DNA from: Chloroflexota bacterium
GTDB lineage: Bacteria > Chloroflexota > UBA11872
Direction of reading: 5' to 3'
NCBI GenBank assembly: GCA_026707185.1
Contig: JAPOXI010000053.1
Span: 1-5,453, forward strand
Length of the DNA stretch: 5,453 bases
The stretch's first letter is position 1; the number at the start of each line of letters is the position of its first letter. The notes under the pieces were generated by a model. The model was not told where the DNA came from, made no database searches, and saw only the letters and a program-made list of their open reading frames with translations. The position numbers and the translations under genes were made by a program. Positions 1 to 5,453 of this stretch are shown in pieces.

Positions 1-1
1 A

Positions 2-52
2 GCGGTCCGCCGAGTCCACAATGATGAGTCCATCACCGCGATGTTCAAGTGA
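2..52 (+). CDS. Possible C-terminal tail of an unidentified upstream gene (partial)
   Basis: An open frame enters from the left edge and stops at TGA 50-52, giving the 16-residue tail AVRRVHNDESITAMFK. Thirteen of its sixteen codons end in G or C, like the genes downstream, whereas the frame starting at base 3 has far fewer. This suggests it is the end of a real gene running in the same direction. The tail is too short for me to recognise a family. It would lie 86 bases upstream of the next gene. It could also be chance reading in GC-rich DNA. Confidence 0.3.
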   Translation, partial: AVRRVHNDESITAMFK

Positions 53-138
53 CCGTGATGTGGCCCCGCGTGCCAGCGGGAATCGACATCTGGGCGTGAG
101 CACCCGTCTGTGCCGCGCGGCAGGGGAGTGGATCCTTT
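53..138 (+). other. Leader region upstream of the first CorC-like gene
   Basis: This short non-coding stretch has no convincing -35/-10 promoter and no T-tract terminator. A weak five-pair stem (CCCGC at 65-69 with GCGGG at 76-80) is visible but is not followed by a T run. The only in-frame upstream limit for the next gene is the TGA at 97-99. The Shine-Dalgarno sequence lies at its right end. Confidence 0.4.
122..128 (+). promoter_or_regulatory. Shine-Dalgarno sequence for the TTG-started gene at 139
   Basis: AGGGGAG lies ten bases before the TTG at 139. It is the only purine-rich match to the 16S rRNA tail near the beginning of this frame. It supports the TTG start, because no ATG or GTG occurs in frame between the upstream stop at 97-99 and codon 13. 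Confidence 0.65.
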
Positions 139-146
139 TTGGATCC
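130..146 (+). promoter_or_regulatory. Stem-loop GGATCC-TTTTT-GGATCC spanning the start codon
   Basis: Two copies of the self-complementary hexamer GGATCC (130-135 and 141-146) flank five T residues, so the mRNA can form a six-pair stem with a five-base loop. The TTG start at 139-141 sits at the loop and 3' stem boundary, so the folded form would partly hide the initiation codon. The structure is seen directly. A regulatory effect is inference, and the hairpin may be fortuitous. Confidence 0.4.
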
Positions 147-1410
147 GGTTAGTTGGGTAGGACTTACCCTGATTCTTGTGCTGACCGTGGTCAGCACATT
201 ACTGGTGCTGGCCGAAAACGCTGCGCTGGAGCTCTCACAGACCGCGCTTGACTCCCTGGACAGCACCGAGCCCCGCGCCGCCCGCCGCCTCCGCGTTCTG
301 CTCGATAACCGATTTCGGTTTTGGGCCAGCGCGCGTATTGGCGCCGCCGTGTTGATCTTCGCCTCGGCAGCGCTTGCGGCGACCACGGTCGGCGAGCAAC
401 TCGGCAGCCTCCTCGGCACGCGACCCGCCGGCGTCGTGTTGGCGCTGGCCGTGCTCACCGTCCTGCACGCCGGCGGCGCCCGCGTGACCCCACGCATTCT
501 GGCCCAGCGGTATCCGCTGCGAATTGCCCGGCGTTTCTGGTGGCTGATTTACGCCCAGTACGTCTTCTTCCTGCCAGCCAGCCTGCCGTTCGAGCGTTTG
601 CTCTCGCCGAGGGAGCAAGAAGCCTGGCGCGGCCCCGACCCGCAGGACGCCGCCGTCATCGAGGCGGTGGAAGGCGCGCGTGAAGGGGCGATTGACGCCA
701 CCGATATCGAGATGATCACCAACGTCATCGAGCTCGGCGACAGGGTCGTGCGCCAGGTCATGACGCCTCGCCCCGACATCGTGGCCGTCAGCGCTGACAC
801 TCCGCTGCGAGCCGCACTCCGCACGGCCCACGCCGACGGGCTCTCCCGTTTACCCGTGTTCGAAGGCGACCTCGACAACGTGATCGGGATCATCCACGTC
901 CGTGACGGTTTGGCCGAGCTGCTGGAACCCAATCAGACGTCGGACCTGCGCTCGCTGGTGCGCGAGCCACTGTTCGTCCCAGACTCGAAGTACGTGGACC
1001 GGCTGCTGCGCGAGATGCAGGCCGACAACCTCCACATGGCTATCGTCGTGAACGAATACGGCGACACGGCCGGGCTGGTCACGATTGAGGACCTGCTGGA
1101 AGAAATCGTCGGCGAAATCGAGGACGAGTACGACGTCCCTGACGTGCCAATCGTCGCGCTGGGCCCGGGTCGCCTGGTGGTGGACGCCGGGCTGCCGATT
1201 GCGGACCTCAATGACGAACTTGGCCTGGCGCTCAGCGCCGACGGCGTAGACACCGTGGGCGGCCTGGCCTTCAGCGCATTTGGCCGAGTCCCCGCCGTCG
1301 GCGAGTCCGTCAACGTGAACGGCGCCGTCCTGCGCGTGCATGCGGTCAAGGAAACCCGCATCACCCGGTTGGAAGTCACCCGGCTCGGCGAAGACGGCAA
1401 TGCCGCCTGA
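139..1410 (+). CDS. CBS-pair/CorC_HlyC membrane protein with a degenerate CNNM domain (HlyC/CorC family), copy 1
   Basis: The 423-residue protein has the CNNM-CBS-CBS-CorC_HlyC order of Mg2+/Co2+ efflux-type proteins. Hydrophobic segments lie at about 5-26, 64-83, 97-113 and 133-153. CBS1 (about 205-262) has VMTPRPD, GLSRLPVF and HVRDGL. CBS2 (about 272-332) ends in the family signature GLVTIEDLLEEIVGEIEDEY. The CorC_HlyC domain spans about 337-416. The cytosolic half is typical, and CBS pairs in this family bind adenine nucleotides. The membrane half is not typical: the GExxPK motif is replaced by GARVTPR (113-119), putting Arg where the conserved Glu belongs, and the second segment lacks the QLGIT stretch of the next two genes. 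Export of Mg2+ is therefore doubtful, and a sensor or partner role is possible. The start is TTG 139, chosen on the Shine-Dalgarno sequence at 122-128 and an intact first membrane segment. It is probably first of the operon. Confidence 0.92.
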   Translation: MDPVSWVGLTLILVLTVVSTLLVLAENAALELSQTALDSLDSTEPRAARRLRVLLDNRFRFWASARIGAAVLIFASAALAATTVGEQLGSLLGTRPAGVVLALAVLTVLHAGGARVTPRILAQRYPLRIARRFWWLIYAQYVFFLPASLPFERLLSPREQEAWRGPDPQDAAVIEAVEGAREGAIDATDIEMITNVIELGDRVVRQVMTPRPDIVAVSADTPLRAALRTAHADGLSRLPVFEGDLDNVIGIIHVRDGLAELLEPNQTSDLRSLVREPLFVPDSKYVDRLLREMQADNLHMAIVVNEYGDTAGLVTIEDLLEEIVGEIEDEYDVPDVPIVALGPGRLVVDAGLPIADLNDELGLALSADGVDTVGGLAFSAFGRVPAVGESVNVNGAVLRVHAVKETRITRLEVTRLGEDGNAA

Positions 1411-1456
1411 CGGGTCGGACGCTGGCCCCCGCGCTTTGACCTCCGCGAGATAGACC

Positions 1457-1461
1457 GGGAG
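1457..1461 (+). promoter_or_regulatory. Shine-Dalgarno sequence that favours an ATC start at 1469 for the second CorC-like gene
   Basis: GGGAG lies seven bases before the in-frame ATC at 1469-1471, but 28 bases before the first ATG (1490). The bases just before that ATG (1475-1489) are pyrimidine-rich and contain no ribosome-binding match. An in-frame TAG at 1451-1453 caps the frame. The site thus points to initiation at ATC 1469, or at ATT 1475 with looser support. Confidence 0.5.
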
Positions 1462-1489
1462 CCGCGCCATCGACATTTTCGTCGGCCTC

Positions 1490-2788
1490 ATGGTCTTTCT
1501 TGGCCTGATCGCCATCAACGGCCTGTTTGCGGGCGCCCAGTTCGCCCTGGTCGCCGTGGACCGCTACGAGGTGGAGACCGCCGCTGCCCGCGGTGCGCGC
1601 CGTGATCGCACTGTCCGGCGCGGGCTCGAGACGCTGTCGTTCCAGCTCTCCGGCGCGCAGCTCGGCATCACCGTCAGTTCGCTCGTCCTGGGCTTTGTCG
1701 TGGACAACGCCATCGGCCCTTTGCTGCGGCCCGCCCTGGCCTGGATCCCGGGCATCGAGAACGGCACGCTCGTCGCCCTCACCGCCGCGCTGGCCCTCGT
1801 CCTGGCCACGGTCATTCAGATGGTCCTTGGCGAACTGGGCCCCAAGAATCTGGCCATCGCCCGGCCGATGGCCACGGCCCGCTTGTTCGTGCCGCCCGCC
1901 ATGTTCGTCAACACGGTCTTTTCGCCCGTCATTCGTTTGCTCAACGCCATGGCCAATGCCTCAATGCGTGCAGTAGGGCTGGTCCCGCGCGAAGAGCTCG
2001 AGGGATTCCAATCCCTGGAAGAGATGCACGAAGCGCTGCGCTGGGCGGCACACGAAAACACTATCGAAGGTGTCGAGTATGAGGTCCTCGACCGCGCGCT
2101 GGGCCTTGGTCGCACGAACGCCGGCGACGTGATGGTCCCCAGGTCGCAGGTCATCGCCATCTCGTCTACTGCCAATCTGGCCGACCTGGCTCGCAAGTCG
2201 CTGGATACCGGCTATTCGCGATTTCCGATCCGCGACGCCGATGGCCGCGAGTTCGTCGGCATTGCCCACGTCAAGGACGTCCTGGCGCTTCCCGCGCCTG
2301 CCCGCGCCGCGACTCCGGTGTCGACAAAGGCGCAGCAGGCCTTGGTCGTGCCCACGGCCCGCGACTTGCGCTCGTTGCTCCTCGAAATGCAGGCGGCCCA
2401 GCACGCCATGGTCATCGTCCATGACGAGTTCGGACAGGCCGCCGGCATCGTCACGCTGGAAGACATCGTCGAGGAGCTACTCGGCAGCATCGAAGACGAG
2501 TACGACAAGCCCGAACCCATGCTGGTCACGCCGCTCGACGGCGGCGCTTATGACGTGGCGGCTCGGATTCGACGCGACGAACTCAGCGAGGCCACGGGTT
2601 TCGAGATGCCGGAGGGTCGATTCGAAACCCTGGCCGGGCTTGTCGTGACACTCCTGCAGCGCATCCCGGCGACCGGTGACGCCGTCTCATTTCGCGGCTG
2701 GACCTTCCGCGTCACCGCAATGGATGGCCGGCGCATCGACCGAATTCGCATGGAACGCCCTGGCAAGACACGACGGAGCGTCGCATGA
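1490..2788 (+). CDS. CNNM/CorC-family transporter with CBS pair and CorC_HlyC domain, copy 2
   Basis: From ATG 1490 the product has 432 residues (439 from the ATC at 1469). It is a CNNM-type membrane protein, a family linked to Mg2+/Co2+ efflux and often annotated hemolysin C. Membrane segments lie at about 1-22, 51-71, 94-116 and 130-152 (ATG numbering). Family motifs are NGLFAGAQFAL (10-20), SGAQLGIT (54-61) and GELGPKNLAIA (114-124). CBS1 (about 209-268) has VMVPRS, GYSRFPI and HVKDVLAL. CBS2 (about 281-340) has MVIVHDEFG and GIVTLEDIVEELLGSIEDEY. The CorC_HlyC domain is about 343-425. The Glu usual in the first-segment AAEFAL motif is Gln17 here. The start is given at the first standard codon, but the Shine-Dalgarno position and N-terminal length compared with copy 3 argue for the rare ATC seven codons upstream. 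Its stop overlaps copy 3 (ATGA), implying coupled translation. The family is secure; the transported ion is inferred. Confidence 0.95.
   Translation: MVFLGLIAINGLFAGAQFALVAVDRYEVETAAARGARRDRTVRRGLETLSFQLSGAQLGITVSSLVLGFVVDNAIGPLLRPALAWIPGIENGTLVALTAALALVLATVIQMVLGELGPKNLAIARPMATARLFVPPAMFVNTVFSPVIRLLNAMANASMRAVGLVPREELEGFQSLEEMHEALRWAAHENTIEGVEYEVLDRALGLGRTNAGDVMVPRSQVIAISSTANLADLARKSLDTGYSRFPIRDADGREFVGIAHVKDVLALPAPARAATPVSTKAQQALVVPTARDLRSLLLEMQAAQHAMVIVHDEFGQAAGIVTLEDIVEELLGSIEDEYDKPEPMLVTPLDGGAYDVAARIRRDELSEATGFEMPEGRFETLAGLVVTLLQRIPATGDAVSFRGWTFRVTAMDGRRIDRIRMERPGKTRRSVA
2775..2778 (+). promoter_or_regulatory. Shine-Dalgarno sequence for copy 3, inside the end of copy 2
   Basis: GGAG lies six bases before ATG 2785, inside the last codons of the preceding gene. 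With the ATGA stop/start overlap at 2785-2788, this supports both re-initiation and independent ribosome loading. Confidence 0.65.
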
Positions 2789-4122
2789 CCACCGTCCTGC
2801 TGCTGGTCGCCCTGCTACTGCTCGTTGTGAACGGCTTCTTCGTCGGCGCCGAGGTCGCCATAACGGCCGCCGCCGCCAGCCGCAGGGGCGAACTCGAACG
2901 ACGAGCCGCCCGCGGCGGGCGCTCCGCTCGCCTGGCCGTAGCCTCCATGCGCGAGCTCTCATTCATGCTTACCGGCGCGCAGTTGGGCATCACCATGGCC
3001 TCGCTGGGATTGGGCTTCGTGGCCGAGCCGGCCATCGCCGACGTGCTGGAAGCGGCCCTCGCCGATCGAATCGGCCTGACTGGCGCCCCGTTGCACGCGC
3101 TGGCCAGCGTCATCGCCTTGTCCATCGTTGTCGTCCTGCACATGGTGCTGGGCGAGATGGCCCCCAAGAACATCGCCATTGCCGAACCCGTGCGCACGCT
3201 GCTGTGGGTCGCCCTGCCCTATCGGTTCTACGCAAACGGCGTGCGTGGCCTCCTCTGGGTACTCAATGAACTCGCCAATCTGACCATCCGCGCCTTCGGT
3301 GTCGTCCCTCGCGATGAGTTGGCGCCCGCCTACACGCCCGCGCAGATCGGCTCGATGCTGGGCGAACTTCGGCGGCTCGGCGCCATCAGCGCCCCACAGC
3401 AGCAACTGGCCGACCGCGCGCTTCGCTTCGCCACGCGTCCCGTGGAAGAGGTGATGGCGCCGCGTTCGGCCGTCCATGCGTTGCCCGCCGGCATGTCCGT
3501 ACGCGAGATCGAGCGCCAGGCCGTGGCGACCGGACATTCGCGCTTCCCCGTCTATCGCGAAACTCCAGACGTCATCGCCGGCTTTGTTCACGTCAAGGAT
3601 CTGCTGGCCATCGACCCGGCCGCCATGGATCAGCCGATGCCGGATGCGGCCGTTCGCCCGCTGCACGTGACGCCGGCCACTGCCCTGGTTGGCGAGTTGC
3701 TGGTGGCCATGCGACGCGAGCGCGCCCACATGTCCCTGGTCGTTGATGAACACGGCTCGCCGGCTGGCATCGTGACGCTGGAAGACCTCGTCGAGGAAGT
3801 CGTTGGGGAAATCCGCGACGAGCACGACGCCCCCCTGGAGGACGTTCAGCAGTTCGGGCAAGACCGCTTCGTCGTTTCCGGGACGCTGCGCACCGACCGC
3901 CTGCTGGAAGCCACCGGCTGTCGGCTGCCGGCCGGTGACTTCACCACGGTGGCCGGGTTCGTCATGCATCGGCTCGACGCTGTGCCCCAGCCCGGCGACT
4001 CGGTGGAACACGATGGCTGGATCCTGCGCGTCAGGCGGACGCGCGGACCCCGAGTAGAGACCGTCGACGTCATTCGCCGACCAACGGCCGGTGGACCATC
4101 CGGCGCCACCGCCCCGCGCTAG
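2785..4122 (+). CDS. CNNM/CorC-family transporter with CBS pair and CorC_HlyC domain, copy 3
   Basis: The 445-residue product is the most canonical of the three paralogues. Membrane segments lie at about 2-25, 61-80, 103-122 and 136-160. Motifs are NGFFVGAEVAI (16-26, with the conserved Glu23), TGAQLGITMASLGLGFV (63-79) and GEMAPKNIAIAEP (123-135). CBS1 (about 215-275) has VMAPRS, GHSRFPVY and HVKDLLAI. CBS2 (about 287-346) has MSLVVDEHG and GIVTLEDLVEEVVGEIRDEH. The CorC_HlyC domain is about 353-432, followed by a short Pro/Gly/Ala-rich tail. The architecture is that of inner-membrane CorC/CNNM proteins, where nucleotide binding by the CBS pair regulates divalent cation export. ATG 2785 is preceded by GGAG and overlaps the previous stop by four bases. 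Copies 2 and 3 are clearly closer to each other than to copy 1, so they may have arisen by tandem duplication and could form a heterodimer, since family members work as dimers. The substrate is not determined by sequence. Confidence 0.96.
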   Translation: MTTVLLLVALLLLVVNGFFVGAEVAITAAAASRRGELERRAARGGRSARLAVASMRELSFMLTGAQLGITMASLGLGFVAEPAIADVLEAALADRIGLTGAPLHALASVIALSIVVVLHMVLGEMAPKNIAIAEPVRTLLWVALPYRFYANGVRGLLWVLNELANLTIRAFGVVPRDELAPAYTPAQIGSMLGELRRLGAISAPQQQLADRALRFATRPVEEVMAPRSAVHALPAGMSVREIERQAVATGHSRFPVYRETPDVIAGFVHVKDLLAIDPAAMDQPMPDAAVRPLHVTPATALVGELLVAMRRERAHMSLVVDEHGSPAGIVTLEDLVEEVVGEIRDEHDAPLEDVQQFGQDRFVVSGTLRTDRLLEATGCRLPAGDFTTVAGFVMHRLDAVPQPGDSVEHDGWILRVRRTRGPRVETVDVIRRPTAGGPSGATAPR

Positions 4123-4130
4123 GCTTGCCC

Positions 4131-4925
4131 ATGGCCGTTCTGCAGCGCTCCAGCACCTACAAGGCCGAAGGCGTCGTGCTCAGTCGCCGCGACCTGGGCG
4201 ACGCCGACCGGATCGTCACGCTCTTCACGCGTGAGTTCGGCCGCCGCCGTCTCGTGGCTCGCGCTTCGCGCCGCCCGACCAGCCAGCTCGCGCCCCACAT
4301 CGAACTCTTCAGCCGCGTCCGGCTGGTGGGCGTCGTCGGCGCCAACCTCGACGTGCTCACGCAGGCCCAGTGCCTGGAGGCTTACCCCCGATTCCGCGAA
4401 GACCTGGCGGCCTTTGCGGCCGCCGGCTGGGCCGTGGAGCTATTGGACGGCCTCAGCGAGGACGGCGAGGCCGCGCCAGACGCCTATGCCGCCCTCGTCG
4501 CCTTTCTTGGCGCCCTGAACCAACGGTCCGCCGACCCGGAACCGCTGCTCTCCGCCCTGGCTCTCACCTTGTTGGGCGTGCACGGCTACGCGCCGGAACT
4601 GTGGCAGTGCACCGTCTGCAGCCGTACGATTGAACCTGGAGCCCACGCCTTCGCCCCACGAACCGGCGGCGTGATCTGCTCGACGTGCTCGCAGGACAAC
4701 GCCAGCCATGCGCTGAGCGTCGACACATTGAAGTCCTTGCGGTTCATCGCCCATGAAGGTCTCGCCGGCGCTTCCCGCCTCCGTGCCAACCCGCGCACCC
4801 GCGCCGAGTTGCGCACCGCCTTGCGCGCCTACGCGGCCGCCGTCGTCGAACGCGACATCTCATCCGCCCATATCCTGGAACGGGCAGGCGCGGGTTCAGC
4901 GCTCCGGCCAGCGCCCGGGGCGTAA
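4131..4925 (+). CDS. recO: DNA repair protein RecO
   Basis: The 264-residue protein matches RecO, which acts with RecR to load RecA onto SSB-coated single-stranded DNA in RecF-pathway gap repair. The N-terminal OB fold (about 8-82) contains the family pattern KAEGVVLSRRDLGDADRIVT, then TREFGR and LDVLTQAQ. A helical C-terminal part follows, with a zinc-finger pattern of two CxxC pairs, CTVC (160-163) and CSTC (183-186), present in many but not all RecO proteins. Length is normal (roughly 230-260 in the family) and the last residues are a low-complexity Ala/Pro/Gly tail. ATG 4131 is chosen over an in-frame TTG at 4125 because homologues begin close to this point; only a weak AGG (4121-4123) precedes it. 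The gene starts 8 bases after the third CorC-like gene, so it is probably cotranscribed with it. There is no visible functional tie to ion transport. Confidence 0.95.
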   Translation: MAVLQRSSTYKAEGVVLSRRDLGDADRIVTLFTREFGRRRLVARASRRPTSQLAPHIELFSRVRLVGVVGANLDVLTQAQCLEAYPRFREDLAAFAAAGWAVELLDGLSEDGEAAPDAYAALVAFLGALNQRSADPEPLLSALALTLLGVHGYAPELWQCTVCSRTIEPGAHAFAPRTGGVICSTCSQDNASHALSVDTLKSLRFIAHEGLAGASRLRANPRTRAELRTALRAYAAAVVERDISSAHILERAGAGSALRPAPGA

Positions 4926-4949
4926 CACCGACCACGTGGCGTCACACCG
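4921..4949 (+). repeat. Imperfect direct repeat flanking a palindrome between recO and glyS
   Basis: CGTAACACCG (4921-4930) recurs as CGTCACACCG (4940-4949), a nine-of-ten match at 19-base spacing. The perfect eight-base palindrome CCACGTGG (4932-4939) lies between them. The first repeat overlaps the recO stop codon. No T tract follows, so this is not an intrinsic terminator. It could be a protein-binding site ahead of glyS, but short repeats like this also arise by chance. Confidence 0.3.
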
Positions 4950-4979
4950 CGCGCCATCCCCATGACCCTGAATACACAC

Positions 4980-4983
4980 GAGG
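4980..4983 (+). promoter_or_regulatory. Shine-Dalgarno sequence for glyS
   Basis: GAGG lies six bases before ATG 4990, an ideal spacing. It fixes the glyS start and makes translation independent of recO, even if the two genes share a transcript. Confidence 0.7.
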
Positions 4984-4989
4984 ACACCC

Positions 4990-5453
4990 ATGCCTGCTCC
5001 CGACCTTGAAACCCTAACCTCCCTGGCCAAGCGCCGGGGGTTCGTTTTTCCCAGTTCCGAGATCTACGGCGGCTTCGCGAGCACCTGGGACTACGGACCG
5101 CTCGGCGCCGAGCTGATCCGCAACATCAAGGACGCCTGGTGGCGCCGCGTCGTGCACGTGCGCCCCGAGGTCGTCGGTCTCAACGCCTCCATCCTCATGC
5201 ATCCGCGCATCTGGGAGGTCTCGGGACACATCGAACACTTCGCCGACCCGCTGGTGGAGTGCCCGATCTGCCGCCGTCGATTTCGTCTGGACGACGTGCC
5301 CGACGGCATATGCCCGTATGACGGCGGCCAGCTCACCGATCCCCGCATGTTCAACACCATGTTCCGCACCTTCGTGGGCCCCGTGGAGGACGACGCCTCC
5401 GTCGCCTACCTGCGGCCCGAAACCGCCCAGTCCACCTACGTCAACTTCAAGAA
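4990..5453 (+). CDS. glyS: Glycyl-tRNA synthetase, single-chain (alpha2) class II type, N-terminal part
   Basis: The frame opens at ATG 4990 and runs off the right edge after 154 complete codons, about a third of a family protein of roughly 440-520 residues. The enzyme joins glycine to tRNA-Gly using ATP, in the cytosol. The N-terminus is diagnostic: [20 protein letters not shown], then [35 protein letters not shown] and [20 protein letters not shown], ending in RPETAQ (142-147). This is the dimeric single-polypeptide form, not the bacterial alpha2-beta2 enzyme encoded by separate glyQ and glyS genes. Two positions differ from the sequences I know. The zinc-knuckle pattern is C91, C94, C108 and D111, with Asp where a fourth Cys is usual. 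RPETAQ is followed by STY rather than the common GIF. Both lie in otherwise intact sequence, so the gene looks functional. A strong Shine-Dalgarno sequence supports the start; no T-box leader fits in the short gap. Confidence 0.97.
   Translation, partial: MPAPDLETLTSLAKRRGFVFPSSEIYGGFASTWDYGPLGAELIRNIKDAWWRRVVHVRPEVVGLNASILMHPRIWEVSGHIEHFADPLVECPICRRRFRLDDVPDGICPYDGGQLTDPRMFNTMFRTFVGPVEDDASVAYLRPETAQSTYVNFK

Noticed and set aside
65..80. CCCGC/GCGGG stem as a terminator for the upstream gene
   Set aside because: It has only five pairs and no following T run; such stems are expected by chance in GC-rich DNA.
58..99. Small frame MWPRVPAGIDIWA upstream of the first CorC-like gene
   Set aside because: It is only 13 codons long, has no Shine-Dalgarno sequence and shows no sign of coding bias; it is likely chance.
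45..497. 150-residue open frame on the minus strand, Ser/Ala/Thr/Arg-rich
   Set aside because: It is antisense to the leader and membrane domain of the first CorC-like gene, with low-complexity composition typical of shadow frames in GC-rich DNA and no recognisable domain.
2959..4011. 350-residue open frame on the minus strand
   Set aside because: It is exactly antisense to the well-supported third CorC-like gene. Its His/Gly/Gln/Asp-rich sequence mirrors the codons of that gene and has no family features.
139..4122. True pore-forming hemolysin/toxin cluster
   Set aside because: The hemolysin C name is historical for this family. The CNNM-CBS-CorC_HlyC architecture indicates divalent-cation transport, and no toxin, acylase or secretion genes are nearby.
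4926..4989. T-box or glycine riboswitch leader for glyS
   Set aside because: The 64-base gap is too short for either RNA, and neither T-box consensus sequences nor a terminator hairpin with a T tract are present.
4962..5009. Fifteen-codon frame ([15 protein letters not shown]) overlapping the glyS start
   Set aside because: No ribosome-binding match precedes its ATG, and it lies over the glyS Shine-Dalgarno sequence. There is no run of Gly codons that would suggest a glycine attenuator.

Overview
The window carries a compact, GC-rich bacterial gene string, all on the + strand: three consecutive CNNM/CorC-type membrane proteins with CBS domains (139-1410, about 1490-2788, 2785-4122), then recO (4131-4925), then the start of a single-chain glycyl-tRNA synthetase gene (from 4990 to the right edge). 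A short reading frame ending at 52 may be the tail of an upstream gene. No RNA gene, mobile element, CRISPR array or phage gene was seen.

Organism: high GC at third codon positions, TTG and possibly ATC start codons, and a single-chain (alpha2-type) GlyRS rather than separate glyQ/glyS subunits. The alpha2-type enzyme is known from Chloroflexota, Actinobacteria, Deinococcus-Thermus and some other lineages. The combination of CorC-like genes, recO and glyS leads me to favour Chloroflexota. This is an inference; no search was run and no marker in the window is decisive.

Layout: 1-138 holds a possible upstream gene tail and the leader of gene 1, including a Shine-Dalgarno sequence and a GGATCC-T5-GGATCC hairpin over the TTG start. 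Genes 2 and 3 overlap by four bases (ATGA), and recO begins 8 bases after gene 3. Genes 1-3 and recO therefore look like one transcript, with only a 79-base (or 58-base) gap between genes 1 and 2. A 64-base gap precedes glyS; it contains a palindrome flanked by an imperfect direct repeat, and glyS has its own good Shine-Dalgarno sequence.

Function: the three paralogues all have an N-terminal four-segment membrane domain, a CBS pair and a C-terminal CorC_HlyC domain, the architecture of Mg2+/Co2+ efflux-type transporters and so-called hemolysin C homologues. Copies 2 and 3 keep the GExxPK membrane motif. Copy 1 has lost it and may be a regulatory or partner subunit. RecO (recombinational repair) and GlyRS (translation) are housekeeping genes without an obvious functional link to the transporters.

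I did not find a new kind of system here. The points worth checking are the likely non-standard start of gene 2, the degenerate transport core of gene 1, and two substitutions in otherwise conserved GlyRS positions.
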